The position numbers were made by a program, and so were the translations under genes. The notes below the pieces were generated by a model. It saw only the letters and a program-made list of their open reading frames with translations, had not been told where the DNA came from and made no database searches. Below, piece by piece: positions 4,308 through 10,040 of a DNA stretch of 10,040 nt. How positions within the stretch are numbered: position 1 is the stretch's first letter; every line of letters starts with the position of its first letter. Source of the stretch: Firmicutes bacterium UBA6132 (GTDB lineage: Bacteria; Bacillota_A; Clostridia; Tissierellales; Sedimentibacteraceae); NCBI GenBank assembly GCA_002435835.1, contig DIVM01000117.1, positions 884-10,923 of the forward strand. Direction: 5' to 3'.

Positions 4308-6605
4308 TTGTCAAATACTACTAATAATAAATCAGAAAAGGGAGTTTTTATATACTTATCAATATTTTTTACCACCATGTCACTTTTTGTGTATGAAACA
4401 CTTCTAACCAGGTTATTTTCAACTATATTATCTCAAGGGTTAGTTTTTATAGTTATATCTTTTGCTATACTTGGTGGTGGAATTGGTTCTATTTTAACAT
4501 ATAAAATATATGCGAAGAAAAAAATAGAAGATAAAGCATTATTATATTCTTCAATAATATTACCCTTAAGTTTCATTGCTTCAATATCTTTAATGTATTT
4601 TCTTCCTTTTGTACCATTTTTCATTATATATATACCTGCTGCAATTTTTCCTTTTATTATAGGAGGAATTATTACATCAATTATATTTATGAAAAAATTT
4701 AATTGTAGCAATAAATTGTATTTAATGGATTTGCTTGGGTCAGGTTTAGGTAGTTTAATAATAATTAAACTGATGAATTCATTTGGTTTTTTAAGAAGTG
4801 TGGTGATAGTTTGTATAATTGCCACAATAGCATCTATAGCAATGGGATTTTATTATAAAAAAACAAAATCACTTGTTTATTCTTCAATGATTTTATTTTC
4901 AATGAGCTTATTAATTTCAAATAATGGAATCATTGAAATAATGGAGAATAATTTTCATGCATATTATTCAAGCCCTGTTAAAATGATAAAAAGTTATAAT
5001 GAAGCTGATTTAAAAGCTAAAATCATATATACTAAATGGGATTCTATATCGAGAACAGATGTTTTAGATGTAGAAGGCAGGGATGATAAATTTATTGTCA
5101 CAGATGGCGGTGCTGCTGCTCCTATTAAAAAATTTAACGGTGATTTAAATTCTGTTAAAGATATGAAATTAGATGCAAATTATATTCCATTTGCATTTGG
5201 CACAAATGAAAAGTCTCTTGTTATAGGTTCAGGTGGAGGAAATGATGTGTTATATGCACTTCTTGGAGGTAATAAACAAGTGGACGCAGTTGAAATAAAT
5301 CCTTCAACTATTGAAGCTGTTAACAAACTAAAGGATTACAGCGGAGATATTTATAATTTTCCTGGAGTTAATTTATATATTCAAGACGGAAGATATTTCA
5401 TAAACAATAGTACTGAAAAGTATGACAATATATATTTATCTAAAGTTATGACAAATTCAGTTCAAAATACTATGTATTCATTGGCGGAATATTATATTTT
5501 TACAGAAGAAGCAGTAAATGAATATTTTAATCATTTAACGGAAAATGGAAAATTAACTTTCGTGGCTCATAATATTAATGACCTTACTAAAATAGTTAAC
5601 ACAGGTATAAAAGTACTGATAGATAGGGGAATTGATGAAAAAGATGTTAATAAGTATTTTACAATAATAAACGGTATGACTAATGACCAAAGTAGTGTTC
5701 ATGGAGATGGTATTGCCATGCCCGTTGTTATTTTTAAAAATGTGCCTCTCAGTTATTCTGAAATAGAATCTATTATGACTTTTGCATACATGCAAAATAG
5801 AGATATGATCCAAATTCCAGGAAATGAAATAGAGCCATACAAGTCCTTGAGTAGTGGCGATATAAATTTTAAAAATCTTTTAACCAGTTTTAATTATAAT
5901 GCAGATCCAATAACTGATGATAGTCCATTTTTTTACAACTATTCTAAGTATATTCCAATAAATATGATAGCTATAGTTGTTTTAATAGCGGCAATTGCTT
6001 CATCATTATTAAAAAAATATTTATTAAATGTTGAATACAAAAAAGCATCATTTTATTTTGGAGCTTTGGGAATGGGTTTTATGTTAGTTGAAGTTCCGCT
6101 TATACAAAAGATGGTTCTATATTTTGGAAGTTCATCATTAGCTTTTAGCTTTGTAGTATATAGTTTATTAATATCAAGCGGAATTGGAAGTCTTATAAGC
6201 GGTACAAATATAACAGAAAAAATTTCTAACAAATCACCACTTTATGCTCTATTTGCTGGAATTGTAATTATTATAATTCAATTAGCATTAGACTTTATTT
6301 TAAACTATACAATGGGTTTTACATTAATTAATAAATTTTTTATATTATTCTTGACTGTATTTCCTATGGGATTTTTTATGGGAATGGCGTATCCTTCGGG
6401 TATCAAAATTATTGGAAATTTAAATGATGAGGATAATATAGTGCCTCTTATGGTAGCAGTAAATGGAATTTTTTCTGTGCTTGGATCTACTTTGGCAGTA
6501 GTACTTTCTATGATGTTTGGATTTAGTATAACCTTATATATTGGAGCAGCTGTTTATATTATTATTTTTATAATAAATCCTCTGAAGGTTTTTAAACTTT
6601 ATTAG
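4308..6605 (+). CDS. Large membrane protein with spermidine-synthase-like SAM-binding domain
   Basis: This encodes 765 residues from TTG 4308, chosen because GGAGG 4298-4302 lies five bases upstream. The frame also has a TTG at 4296, but that codon is part of the Shine-Dalgarno site. There are about six N-terminal membrane helices (to about residue 210), then a soluble Rossmann-type methyltransferase/spermidine-synthase domain (about 230-540), then about six further helices with the family's PMGFFMGMAYPSG and VNGIFSVLGS blocks. SAM-site marks are GSGGGND at 307-313 and DAVEINP at 326-332. The catalytic-acid region of true aminopropyltransferases is YDNIYLSKVMTNS here (from about 372), with no DxxD-type acid, so polyamine synthesis is unlikely. 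TDDSPFF (about 535) is typical of this membrane-fused family, whose substrate is unknown. It is a single gene with its own repeat promoter. Confidence 0.8.
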   Translation: MSNTTNNKSEKGVFIYLSIFFTTMSLFVYETLLTRLFSTILSQGLVFIVISFAILGGGIGSILTYKIYAKKKIEDKALLYSSIILPLSFIASISLMYFLPFVPFFIIYIPAAIFPFIIGGIITSIIFMKKFNCSNKLYLMDLLGSGLGSLIIIKLMNSFGFLRSVVIVCIIATIASIAMGFYYKKTKSLVYSSMILFSMSLLISNNGIIEIMENNFHAYYSSPVKMIKSYNEADLKAKIIYTKWDSISRTDVLDVEGRDDKFIVTDGGAAAPIKKFNGDLNSVKDMKLDANYIPFAFGTNEKSLVIGSGGGNDVLYALLGGNKQVDAVEINPSTIEAVNKLKDYSGDIYNFPGVNLYIQDGRYFINNSTEKYDNIYLSKVMTNSVQNTMYSLAEYYIFTEEAVNEYFNHLTENGKLTFVAHNINDLTKIVNTGIKVLIDRGIDEKDVNKYFTIINGMTNDQSSVHGDGIAMPVVIFKNVPLSYSEIESIMTFAYMQNRDMIQIPGNEIEPYKSLSSGDINFKNLLTSFNYNADPITDDSPFFYNYSKYIPINMIAIVVLIAAIASSLLKKYLLNVEYKKASFYFGALGMGFMLVEVPLIQKMVLYFGSSSLAFSFVVYSLLISSGIGSLISGTNITEKISNKSPLYALFAGIVIIIIQLALDFILNYTMGFTLINKFFILFLTVFPMGFFMGMAYPSGIKIIGNLNDEDNIVPLMVAVNGIFSVLGSTLAVVLSMMFGFSITLYIGAAVYIIIFIINPLKVFKLY

Positions 6606-6649
6606 TATTTTTAACTATTCTATTAGGGTTTAATATATGTAAAGGAAAA

Positions 6650-6692
6650 TTCATTTAAAATTCATGAAATCTTCATAATGAAATGATATAAT
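6650..6692 (+). promoter_or_regulatory. 11-bp repeat promoter (copy 4, three repeats) for the NusG domain II gene
   Basis: TTCATTTAAAA, TTCATGAAATC and TTCATAATGAA follow each other without a gap. CAT starts at 6652, 6663 and 6674, which is two exact 11-base steps. Ten bases after the last CAT is TATAAT (6687-6692). The GTG start at 6730 is 43 bases after the start of the -10 box. Confidence 0.75.
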
Positions 6693-6729
6693 TAAAATTA
6701 CAAATAAAATAATAGGATAGGTGGTAAAA

Positions 6730-7131
6730 GTGAAAGTGAATATATTAAAGAAAATGACATTATGGGATAAAATATTGATAAGTACAATTATCATTATTAA
6801 TATGTCATTTATTTTGTTTAATATATTAAATATAAGTACTGGTAAAAAAATTATTGAAGTTAAAGTTAATAATGAAATTGTTCAGAGAATATCCATAACG
6901 GATAAAACTGAAGATACTTACAGTTTTCAATTTGAAGAAAATACAGGATATTTGGAAGTTAAAAGTGGATCAGTAAGAATGTTAGAGATGGAAAAAAACA
7001 TTTGTCCAGAACGAATATGCTCTGATACGGGATGGATTAGTAATGATTATGAGAATATAGTTTGTCTACCAAACAGTATTATAGTTAACATCGAGGAAAA
7101 TGAAGATAATGATGTTGATATAATAATTTAA
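6730..7131 (+). CDS. Membrane-anchored NusG domain II protein
   Basis: This encodes 133 residues from GTG 6730, picked because AGGTGG 6719-6724 lies five bases upstream; GTG 6721 is inside the Shine-Dalgarno site. A basic N-terminus is followed by one transmembrane helix (about 15-34) and then an extracytoplasmic domain. The domain shows the marks of the NusG_II family: GKKIIEVKVNNEIV (38-51), a variable strand pair, VRMLEMEKNICPERICSDTG (82-101), GWIS and IVCLPNSIIVNI. Cys92, Cys97 and Cys112 are the family's conserved cysteines. Despite the name, such anchored proteins lack the NGN and KOW domains and are not transcription factors; their role is not established. An acidic end (EENEDNDVD) follows. 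It is a single gene under its own three-repeat promoter, and no terminator is evident after it. Confidence 0.85.
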   Translation: MKVNILKKMTLWDKILISTIIIINMSFILFNILNISTGKKIIEVKVNNEIVQRISITDKTEDTYSFQFEENTGYLEVKSGSVRMLEMEKNICPERICSDTGWISNDYENIVCLPNSIIVNIEENEDNDVDIII

Positions 7132-7203
7132 TGTAAGGATAGTTTATATAATATATATTGATGAGAAGGTCAGAAGGTTAAAGAACATAATTTAATTTTT
7201 TAA
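7132..7203. other. Intergenic, no clear terminator
   Basis: The gap after the NusG domain II gene holds a short direct repeat (AGAAGGT twice around 7165-7180) and a weak AT-only inverted repeat (ATAATTT/AAATTAT, about 7187-7209). No convincing terminator is seen, so read-through into the SHOCT gene is possible. Confidence 0.3.
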
Positions 7204-7252
7204 AATTATCATATTTGTGCCATAATTTTATTTTATATTTATATTAAATAAA
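7204..7252 (+). promoter_or_regulatory. 11-bp repeat promoter (copy 5), within a 49-bp duplicated segment
   Basis: CAT starts at 7210 and 7221, 11 bases apart. Ten bases after the second is TATATT (7234-7239). The ATG at 7276 is 42 bases after the start of the -10 box. The whole 7204-7252 stretch recurs at 8258-8306 with 47 of 49 identical bases, so the two SHOCT genes have duplicated promoters. Confidence 0.7.
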
Positions 7253-7275
7253 TTAATTGGAGGTAAGGAAATAAT

Positions 7276-7566
7276 ATGATGTATTCAAGAGGTATTCAAG
7301 GATTTGGAAATTGTTTCGGATTTGGAAACGGAATGATGTTTGGTTATGGAGCAGGTCCATTTGGTGGCAATTGGTTTGTTTCAATGTTATTTATGGCAAT
7401 ATTAGCAGTATTGATTATTGTTGCCATAGTGTTAATAATCAAAAAAGTTACAAAATTAAATAATAGCCATGCAAGTGATGAGTCCTTAATGGAACTTAAA
7501 ACTCGATTTGTAAAAGGTGAAATAACTGAAGAAGAATATATGAGAAAGAAAAATATCATAAATTAA
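7276..7566 (+). CDS. SHOCT-domain membrane protein with Gly/Phe-rich N-terminus
   Basis: This encodes 96 residues. ATG 7276 has two usable Shine-Dalgarno sites (TGGAGG 7258-7263, spacing 12, and AAGGA 7265-7269, spacing 6); a second ATG follows directly. The N-terminus (1-32) is low complexity with Gly, Phe, Asn, Met and one Cys (GFGNCFGFGNGMMFGYG). A transmembrane helix occupies about 34-56. The C-terminus is a SHOCT domain (about 67-95: ESLMELKTRFVKGEITEEEY), a short helical hairpin common at protein ends and thought to mediate assembly. The SHOCT end would be cytoplasmic. It is related to the protein at 8326-8505 through both promoter and SHOCT domain. The specific role is unknown. Confidence 0.85.
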   Translation: MMYSRGIQGFGNCFGFGNGMMFGYGAGPFGGNWFVSMLFMAILAVLIIVAIVLIIKKVTKLNNSHASDESLMELKTRFVKGEITEEEYMRKKNIIN

Positions 7567-7578
7567 AATTAAATTTAT

Positions 7579-7608
7579 CATAATTGATTCACAATTAAAT
7601 GTTATGTT
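7579..7608 (+). promoter_or_regulatory. 11-bp repeat promoter (copy 6) for the secreted Met-rich protein
   Basis: CATAA at 7579-7583 and CACAA at 7590-7594 are 11 bases apart. Ten bases after CAC lies TATGTT (7603-7608). The ATG at 7640 is 37 bases after the start of the -10 box. The second repeat ends in CAC, not CAT, as in copy 7, and the -10 box is the poorest of the set. The match rests mainly on spacing. Confidence 0.55.
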
Positions 7609-7639
7609 TTAATTACAAAAATAAAAAAGGAGAAATAAA

Positions 7640-8104
7640 ATGATTAAAAAAATAATGGGTATCACAACTACTGCTATATTAGCATTGGGGGTTATTTCAG
7701 TATCTTATGCAAAAGATGATGTAAATACAAATGTTATTAAACAATTCGATAAACCAGTTTTAACACAAACATCTGTTATTGATAAAGAAGAATTAAATAT
7801 TGGAAATGTTAAATCTGATAATATGCTTGATATAATGAGGCAGAATGGATTTGGAGATATTGTAGATGATGTTGAAAATGGAAATTATAAAGCTATGGAT
7901 GATTATATGAACAATTTATCAGAAGAAGATTTTCAAAGGATGCTTGACATAATGAGAGAATATAATCCTAATATGGCTAATGCAATGGAGAATATAGGTA
8001 GAGAAGGTATGATCAATATGCACAATGCCATGGGCGGTGCACAATCTTGTCACGGATCAAATAATTCTAATGCTACAAAAAATTCGAATTTAAATGTTTA
8101 TTAA
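7640..8104 (+). CDS. Secreted Met-rich protein with repeated MLDIMR motif
   Basis: This encodes 154 residues. ATG 7640 follows AAGGAG 7627-7632 at spacing 7. A Sec signal peptide spans 1-24 (KK, hydrophobic core, SYA|KDD); there is no lipobox Cys and no sortase motif. The mature part has a polar linker (25-58) and then an acidic, helical, Met-rich region in which MLDIMR occurs twice (62-67 and 101-106), 39 residues apart, each followed by a helix-like stretch. That suggests an internal duplication. From residue 62 there are 11 Met. The C-terminus holds His128, Cys137 and His138, then an Asn/Ser-rich tail. The family is not recognised. The composition fits an extracytoplasmic metal-binding protein, which is inference. 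It has its own repeat promoter and terminator. Confidence 0.8.
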   Translation: MIKKIMGITTTAILALGVISVSYAKDDVNTNVIKQFDKPVLTQTSVIDKEELNIGNVKSDNMLDIMRQNGFGDIVDDVENGNYKAMDDYMNNLSEEDFQRMLDIMREYNPNMANAMENIGREGMINMHNAMGGAQSCHGSNNSNATKNSNLNVY

Positions 8105-8142
8105 AACAACAAAGGAAGCGCCTTTGATGAAATATTTATAAG

Positions 8143-8170
8143 TAGAAGTTGTAAAAGACTTCTATTTTTT
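8143..8170 (+). terminator. Terminator after the secreted Met-rich protein gene
   Basis: TAGAAGT (8143-8149) pairs perfectly with ACTTCTA (8158-8164) around an 8-base loop, and six T follow. A smaller AAAGG/CCTTT hairpin lies just upstream (about 8111-8125). Confidence 0.8.
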
Positions 8171-8257
8171 ATTTATTTTTTGTAGTTATTTAGTTAATTG
8201 CATACATCATTAAATATAGAAATTATAATTTATATATAAAGCATAATATAATTATTT

Positions 8258-8306
8258 AATTATCATATTTGTGCCACAATTTTATTTTATATTTATATTG
8301 AATAAA
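8258..8306 (+). promoter_or_regulatory. 11-bp repeat promoter (copy 7), duplicate of 7204-7252
   Basis: CAT at 8264 and CAC at 8275 are 11 bases apart. Ten bases on is TATATT (8288-8293). The ATG at 8326 is 38 bases after the start of the -10 box. It differs from 7204-7252 at two positions only: C for T at 8277, inside the second repeat, and G for A at 8300. A further CATAA at 8242 sits 22 bases (two periods) upstream. Confidence 0.65.
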
Positions 8307-8325
8307 GTTATATGGAGGTATTAAA

Positions 8326-8505
8326 ATGATGATATTTACTTGGATTATTGTAGGATTTCTAATTTATTATTTGTTCAAAAATCAGGATGATTTAAATAGG
8401 AAGACTAAAAATAACAGTGCTGAAGAAATATTGAAAGCAAGATATGTCAAAGGTGAAATTGACGATGAAACTTTTAATAAAATGATTAAAATTATAAAAG
8501 AATAA
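8326..8505 (+). CDS. Short SHOCT-domain membrane protein
   Basis: ATG 8326 to TAA 8503-8505 encodes 59 residues. TGGAGG at 8313-8318 gives spacing 7; a second ATG follows at 8329. One transmembrane helix (about 3-17, IFTWIIVGFLIYYLF) leads into a polar linker and a C-terminal SHOCT domain (about 31-58: AEEILKARYVKGEIDDETF). It resembles the longer SHOCT protein at 7276-7566 but lacks the Gly/Phe-rich N-terminus. The promoter segments of the two genes are far more alike (47 of 49 bases) than the proteins, so the pair arose by duplication with strong conservation or homogenisation of the promoter. It lies 87 bases before the response regulator gene with no clear terminator between, so partial co-transcription is possible. 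Function unknown. Confidence 0.75.
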   Translation: MMIFTWIIVGFLIYYLFKNQDDLNRKTKNNSAEEILKARYVKGEIDDETFNKMIKIIKE

Positions 8506-8541
8506 GGATGAATAAAATTATTATAAATCAAATATTTAATA

Positions 8542-8575
8542 TATAATAGCTAAAAAAAATCACAAATGGTATAAT
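8542..8575 (+). promoter_or_regulatory. Candidate promoter of the two-component operon
   Basis: Two -10 candidates exist. TATAAT at 8542-8547 would give a leader of about 39 bases and has only a degenerate CAA half-site (8529) at the position of the CAT repeats seen elsewhere. TATAAT at 8570-8575 has an extended TGG before it, but it would place the transcript start at the Shine-Dalgarno site itself, which is unfavourable. The operon clearly lacks the good paired repeats of its neighbours. Confidence 0.4.
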
Positions 8576-8592
8576 GTGAACGAGGTGAGAAA

Positions 8593-9273
8593 ATGATGTA
8601 CGAAGTTTTAGTTGTTGAAGATCAAAAAGAAATAAGCGAAATAATTTCAAAATATCTTGATAAAGAAGGTTATTTAAATCATGTTGCAAAAGATGGTTTT
8701 GAAGCATTAGAATATTTCAGCAATCATACAGTTCATCTCGTTCTTTTAGATATAATGATGCCAGGTATTGACGGTTTTGAAGTTTTAGAAAATATTCGTA
8801 AAACTTCTGATGTTCCTGTTATAATGCTTACTGCCAGACAGGATGAAGTTGATAGATTAAAAGGTTTTGATGTTGGAGCTGATGATTATGTTATAAAGCC
8901 TTTTAGCAATAGGGAGCTTATGAAAAGAATTAAAGTTCTCATTAAAAGGGTGTATCATGAATCAGATGAAATGATTTATAACTATAAAAATTTGAGTTTG
9001 TATGCTAAAAGTATGAAACTGTTTATAGACGGAAATGAAGTTCCCATTACTTTTACAGAATTTAGGCTATTGCAATCAATGTTTAACAATAAAGGTCAGG
9101 TACTTACAAGGGAGCAACTTATTAATCTTTCATTTGGCAGTGATTATGAAGGTTATGACAGAAATATAGATAGTTATATAAAAAGAATTAGGCAAAAAAT
9201 AGAAGTAGACTCTAAGAATCCGCAAATACTTGTAACAAAATATGGCGCAGGTTATGTTTTTGGAGGTGAATAA
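8593..9273 (+). CDS. OmpR/PhoB-family response regulator
   Basis: This encodes 226 residues. ATG 8593 (or the adjacent ATG 8596) follows GAGGTGA at 8582-8588. The receiver domain (about 4-118) has the acidic pair Glu9/Asp10, phosphoacceptor Asp53 in LLDIMMPGIDG, Thr80 and Lys102 in KPFSNREL, so all active-site residues are present. The C-terminal winged-helix DNA-binding domain (about 128-225) shows TFTEFRLLQSMF, the recognition helix region RNIDSYIKRIRQKI and the wing TKYGAGYVF. Regulators of this class bind direct repeats with a period near 11 bases as head-to-tail dimers, which is the spacing of the seven promoter elements upstream. That makes this protein the prime candidate to control them; the link is inference. 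It is followed by its kinase with a one-base overlap. Confidence 0.93.
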   Translation: MMYEVLVVEDQKEISEIISKYLDKEGYLNHVAKDGFEALEYFSNHTVHLVLLDIMMPGIDGFEVLENIRKTSDVPVIMLTARQDEVDRLKGFDVGADDYVIKPFSNRELMKRIKVLIKRVYHESDEMIYNYKNLSLYAKSMKLFIDGNEVPITFTEFRLLQSMFNNKGQVLTREQLINLSFGSDYEGYDRNIDSYIKRIRQKIEVDSKNPQILVTKYGAGYVFGGE

Positions 9274-10040
9274 TGACAAACATAAGAAAACAATGGCTTA
9301 AAGTTTTATTTTTTACAGCGATATTGTCCGTTATCATTAACACATTAGTATTAAGTTCTTTAATGAACAAATATTTTGTAGGATATTCAAAGGAAAATTA
9401 TAAGAATAATATAGGCGAAATAGTTGAATATTCTAAAAATGCTTTAAAAGAACTTGATTTGAGCAGATTACAAGTAAATATTCAATTAGAATCATATTTA
9501 GATGATCCAATTAGTAGAATAAAACTATATGATCATAAAGGATTACTTATTGCTGATGTTGCAAATAAAAACTTGAACATGCCCATGATGAATAGCAATA
9601 TGATGAACAACATGATGGATAGAATGAGGGGCGTTGTTTCAGAAGAAGTTGATTCATATGATATTATAGAAAATGGAATTGCAATAGGAAAATTAAATAT
9701 TACTAAGAATAGTTCCATAGAAAATTCAATAGGAACTGTCATGTATAATGCTGCACTTATTACAAATAGCATTTTTTCCATATTTATTGTTTTTATAGCA
9801 GCTATATTAATAGGTGTTTTTATGAGCAGGAAAATGAGCAAGGATTTGAAAAATACAGCTGATTTAGCAGTAAATATTGAGCTTGGTAATGAAACTGAAA
9901 TAAATTTTTCAAATGTTAATGAAATTAAAACCATTCAAAGAAGCCTTTTGTCTTTAAATTCAAAATTAAAACTTAAGCAAAAAAGCAGGAAAAAACTGCT
10001 TGATGAAATGGTGCACCAGACCAGGACGCCTCTTACAATT
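9273..10040 (+). CDS. Sensor histidine kinase with Met-rich sensor region (3' end outside window)
   Basis: ATG 9273 overlaps the TAA of the response regulator by one base (TAATG), with GGAGGTG at 9262-9268 as Shine-Dalgarno site, so translation is coupled. The visible 256 residues contain a first transmembrane helix (about 10-31), an extracytoplasmic sensor region (about 32-160), a second helix (about 162-184), a HAMP-like linker (about 185-240) and the start of the HisKA domain with the H-box DEMVHQTRTPLTI, phosphoacceptor His248. The rest of HisKA and the ATPase domain lie beyond the window. The sensor region contains a methionine cluster at 103-118 (eight Met in 16 residues: MPMMNSNMMNNMMDRM), suggesting direct binding of a soft metal ion such as Cu(I) or Ag(I). 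That ligand is inference. Confidence 0.92.
   Translation, partial: MTNIRKQWLKVLFFTAILSVIINTLVLSSLMNKYFVGYSKENYKNNIGEIVEYSKNALKELDLSRLQVNIQLESYLDDPISRIKLYDHKGLLIADVANKNLNMPMMNSNMMNNMMDRMRGVVSEEVDSYDIIENGIAIGKLNITKNSSIENSIGTVMYNAALITNSIFSIFIVFIAAILIGVFMSRKMSKDLKNTADLAVNIELGNETEINFSNVNEIKTIQRSLLSLNSKLKLKQKSRKKLLDEMVHQTRTPLTI

Noticed and set aside
4308..6605. Naming the gene speE and assigning polyamine synthesis
   Set aside because: The catalytic-acid motif is absent and the protein is a membrane fusion of a different family branch.
6730..7131. Transcription elongation factor NusG
   Set aside because: Only domain II is present behind a membrane anchor, and the NGN and KOW domains are absent, so a role in transcription is not supported.
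2333..8293. CRISPR array or other interspersed repeat array
   Set aside because: The short repeats occur only in promoter positions, in two or three units with no spacers of constant length, so they are operator sites.
8529..8547. Eighth copy of the repeat promoter before the response regulator
   Set aside because: Only a degenerate CAA half-site stands at the right distance from TATAAT 8542-8547 and no second unit is found 11 bases upstream; support is too weak.

Overview
The window looks like chromosomal or accessory DNA of a low-GC, AT-rich Firmicute of the clostridial type. Intergenic DNA is very AT-rich, Shine-Dalgarno sites are strong (AAGGAGG, TGGAGG), GTG and TTG starts occur, and terminators are classical hairpin plus T-run. 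The species cannot be named from the sequence.

Layout. Positions 1-1105 hold the end of a run of three tightly packed or overlapping membrane-protein genes. Two of them carry methionine-rich non-membrane stretches. The run ends at a perfect 18-bp inverted repeat. Positions 1106-2330 hold a small secreted Cys/His/Met protein (1454-1702), a decayed CopZ-like heavy-metal-associated (HMA) domain with an in-frame stop (1864-2052), and an unrecognised ORF remnant. Positions 2333-3429 carry a 31-residue membrane microprotein and an Lgt-like prolipoprotein diacylglyceryl transferase. They are followed by a terminator and another short remnant. Then come a Cys/His-rich two-TM protein (3719-4072), a large membrane protein with a spermidine-synthase-like SAM-binding domain (4308-6605), a membrane-anchored NusG domain II protein (6730-7131), a SHOCT-domain membrane protein (7276-7566), a secreted Met-rich protein (7640-8104) and a second, shorter SHOCT protein (8326-8505). 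The window ends with an OmpR/PhoB-type response regulator (8593-9273), overlapped by one base by a sensor kinase cut off by the window edge just after its H-box.

The main observation is regulatory. Seven separate promoters between 2333 and 8293 share one architecture: two or three direct repeats ending in CAT or CAC with an exact 11-bp period, then exactly 10 bases, then a -10 box (TATAAT or a close variant), with no recognisable -35. The start codon lies 37-52 bases after the start of the -10 box each time. This is the geometry of a class II promoter activated by an OmpR/PhoB-type regulator (compare the E. coli Pho box). The adjacent two-component system is the obvious candidate regulator. 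The predicted extracytoplasmic sensor region of its kinase contains 8 methionines in 16 residues, like the Met-rich segments of the target-type proteins. My working hypothesis is a Cu(I)/Ag(I)-type envelope stress or metal-handling regulon made mostly of uncharacterised small membrane and secreted proteins. The metal and the regulator-target link are inference. The repeats, spacings and Met clusters are read directly from the sequence.
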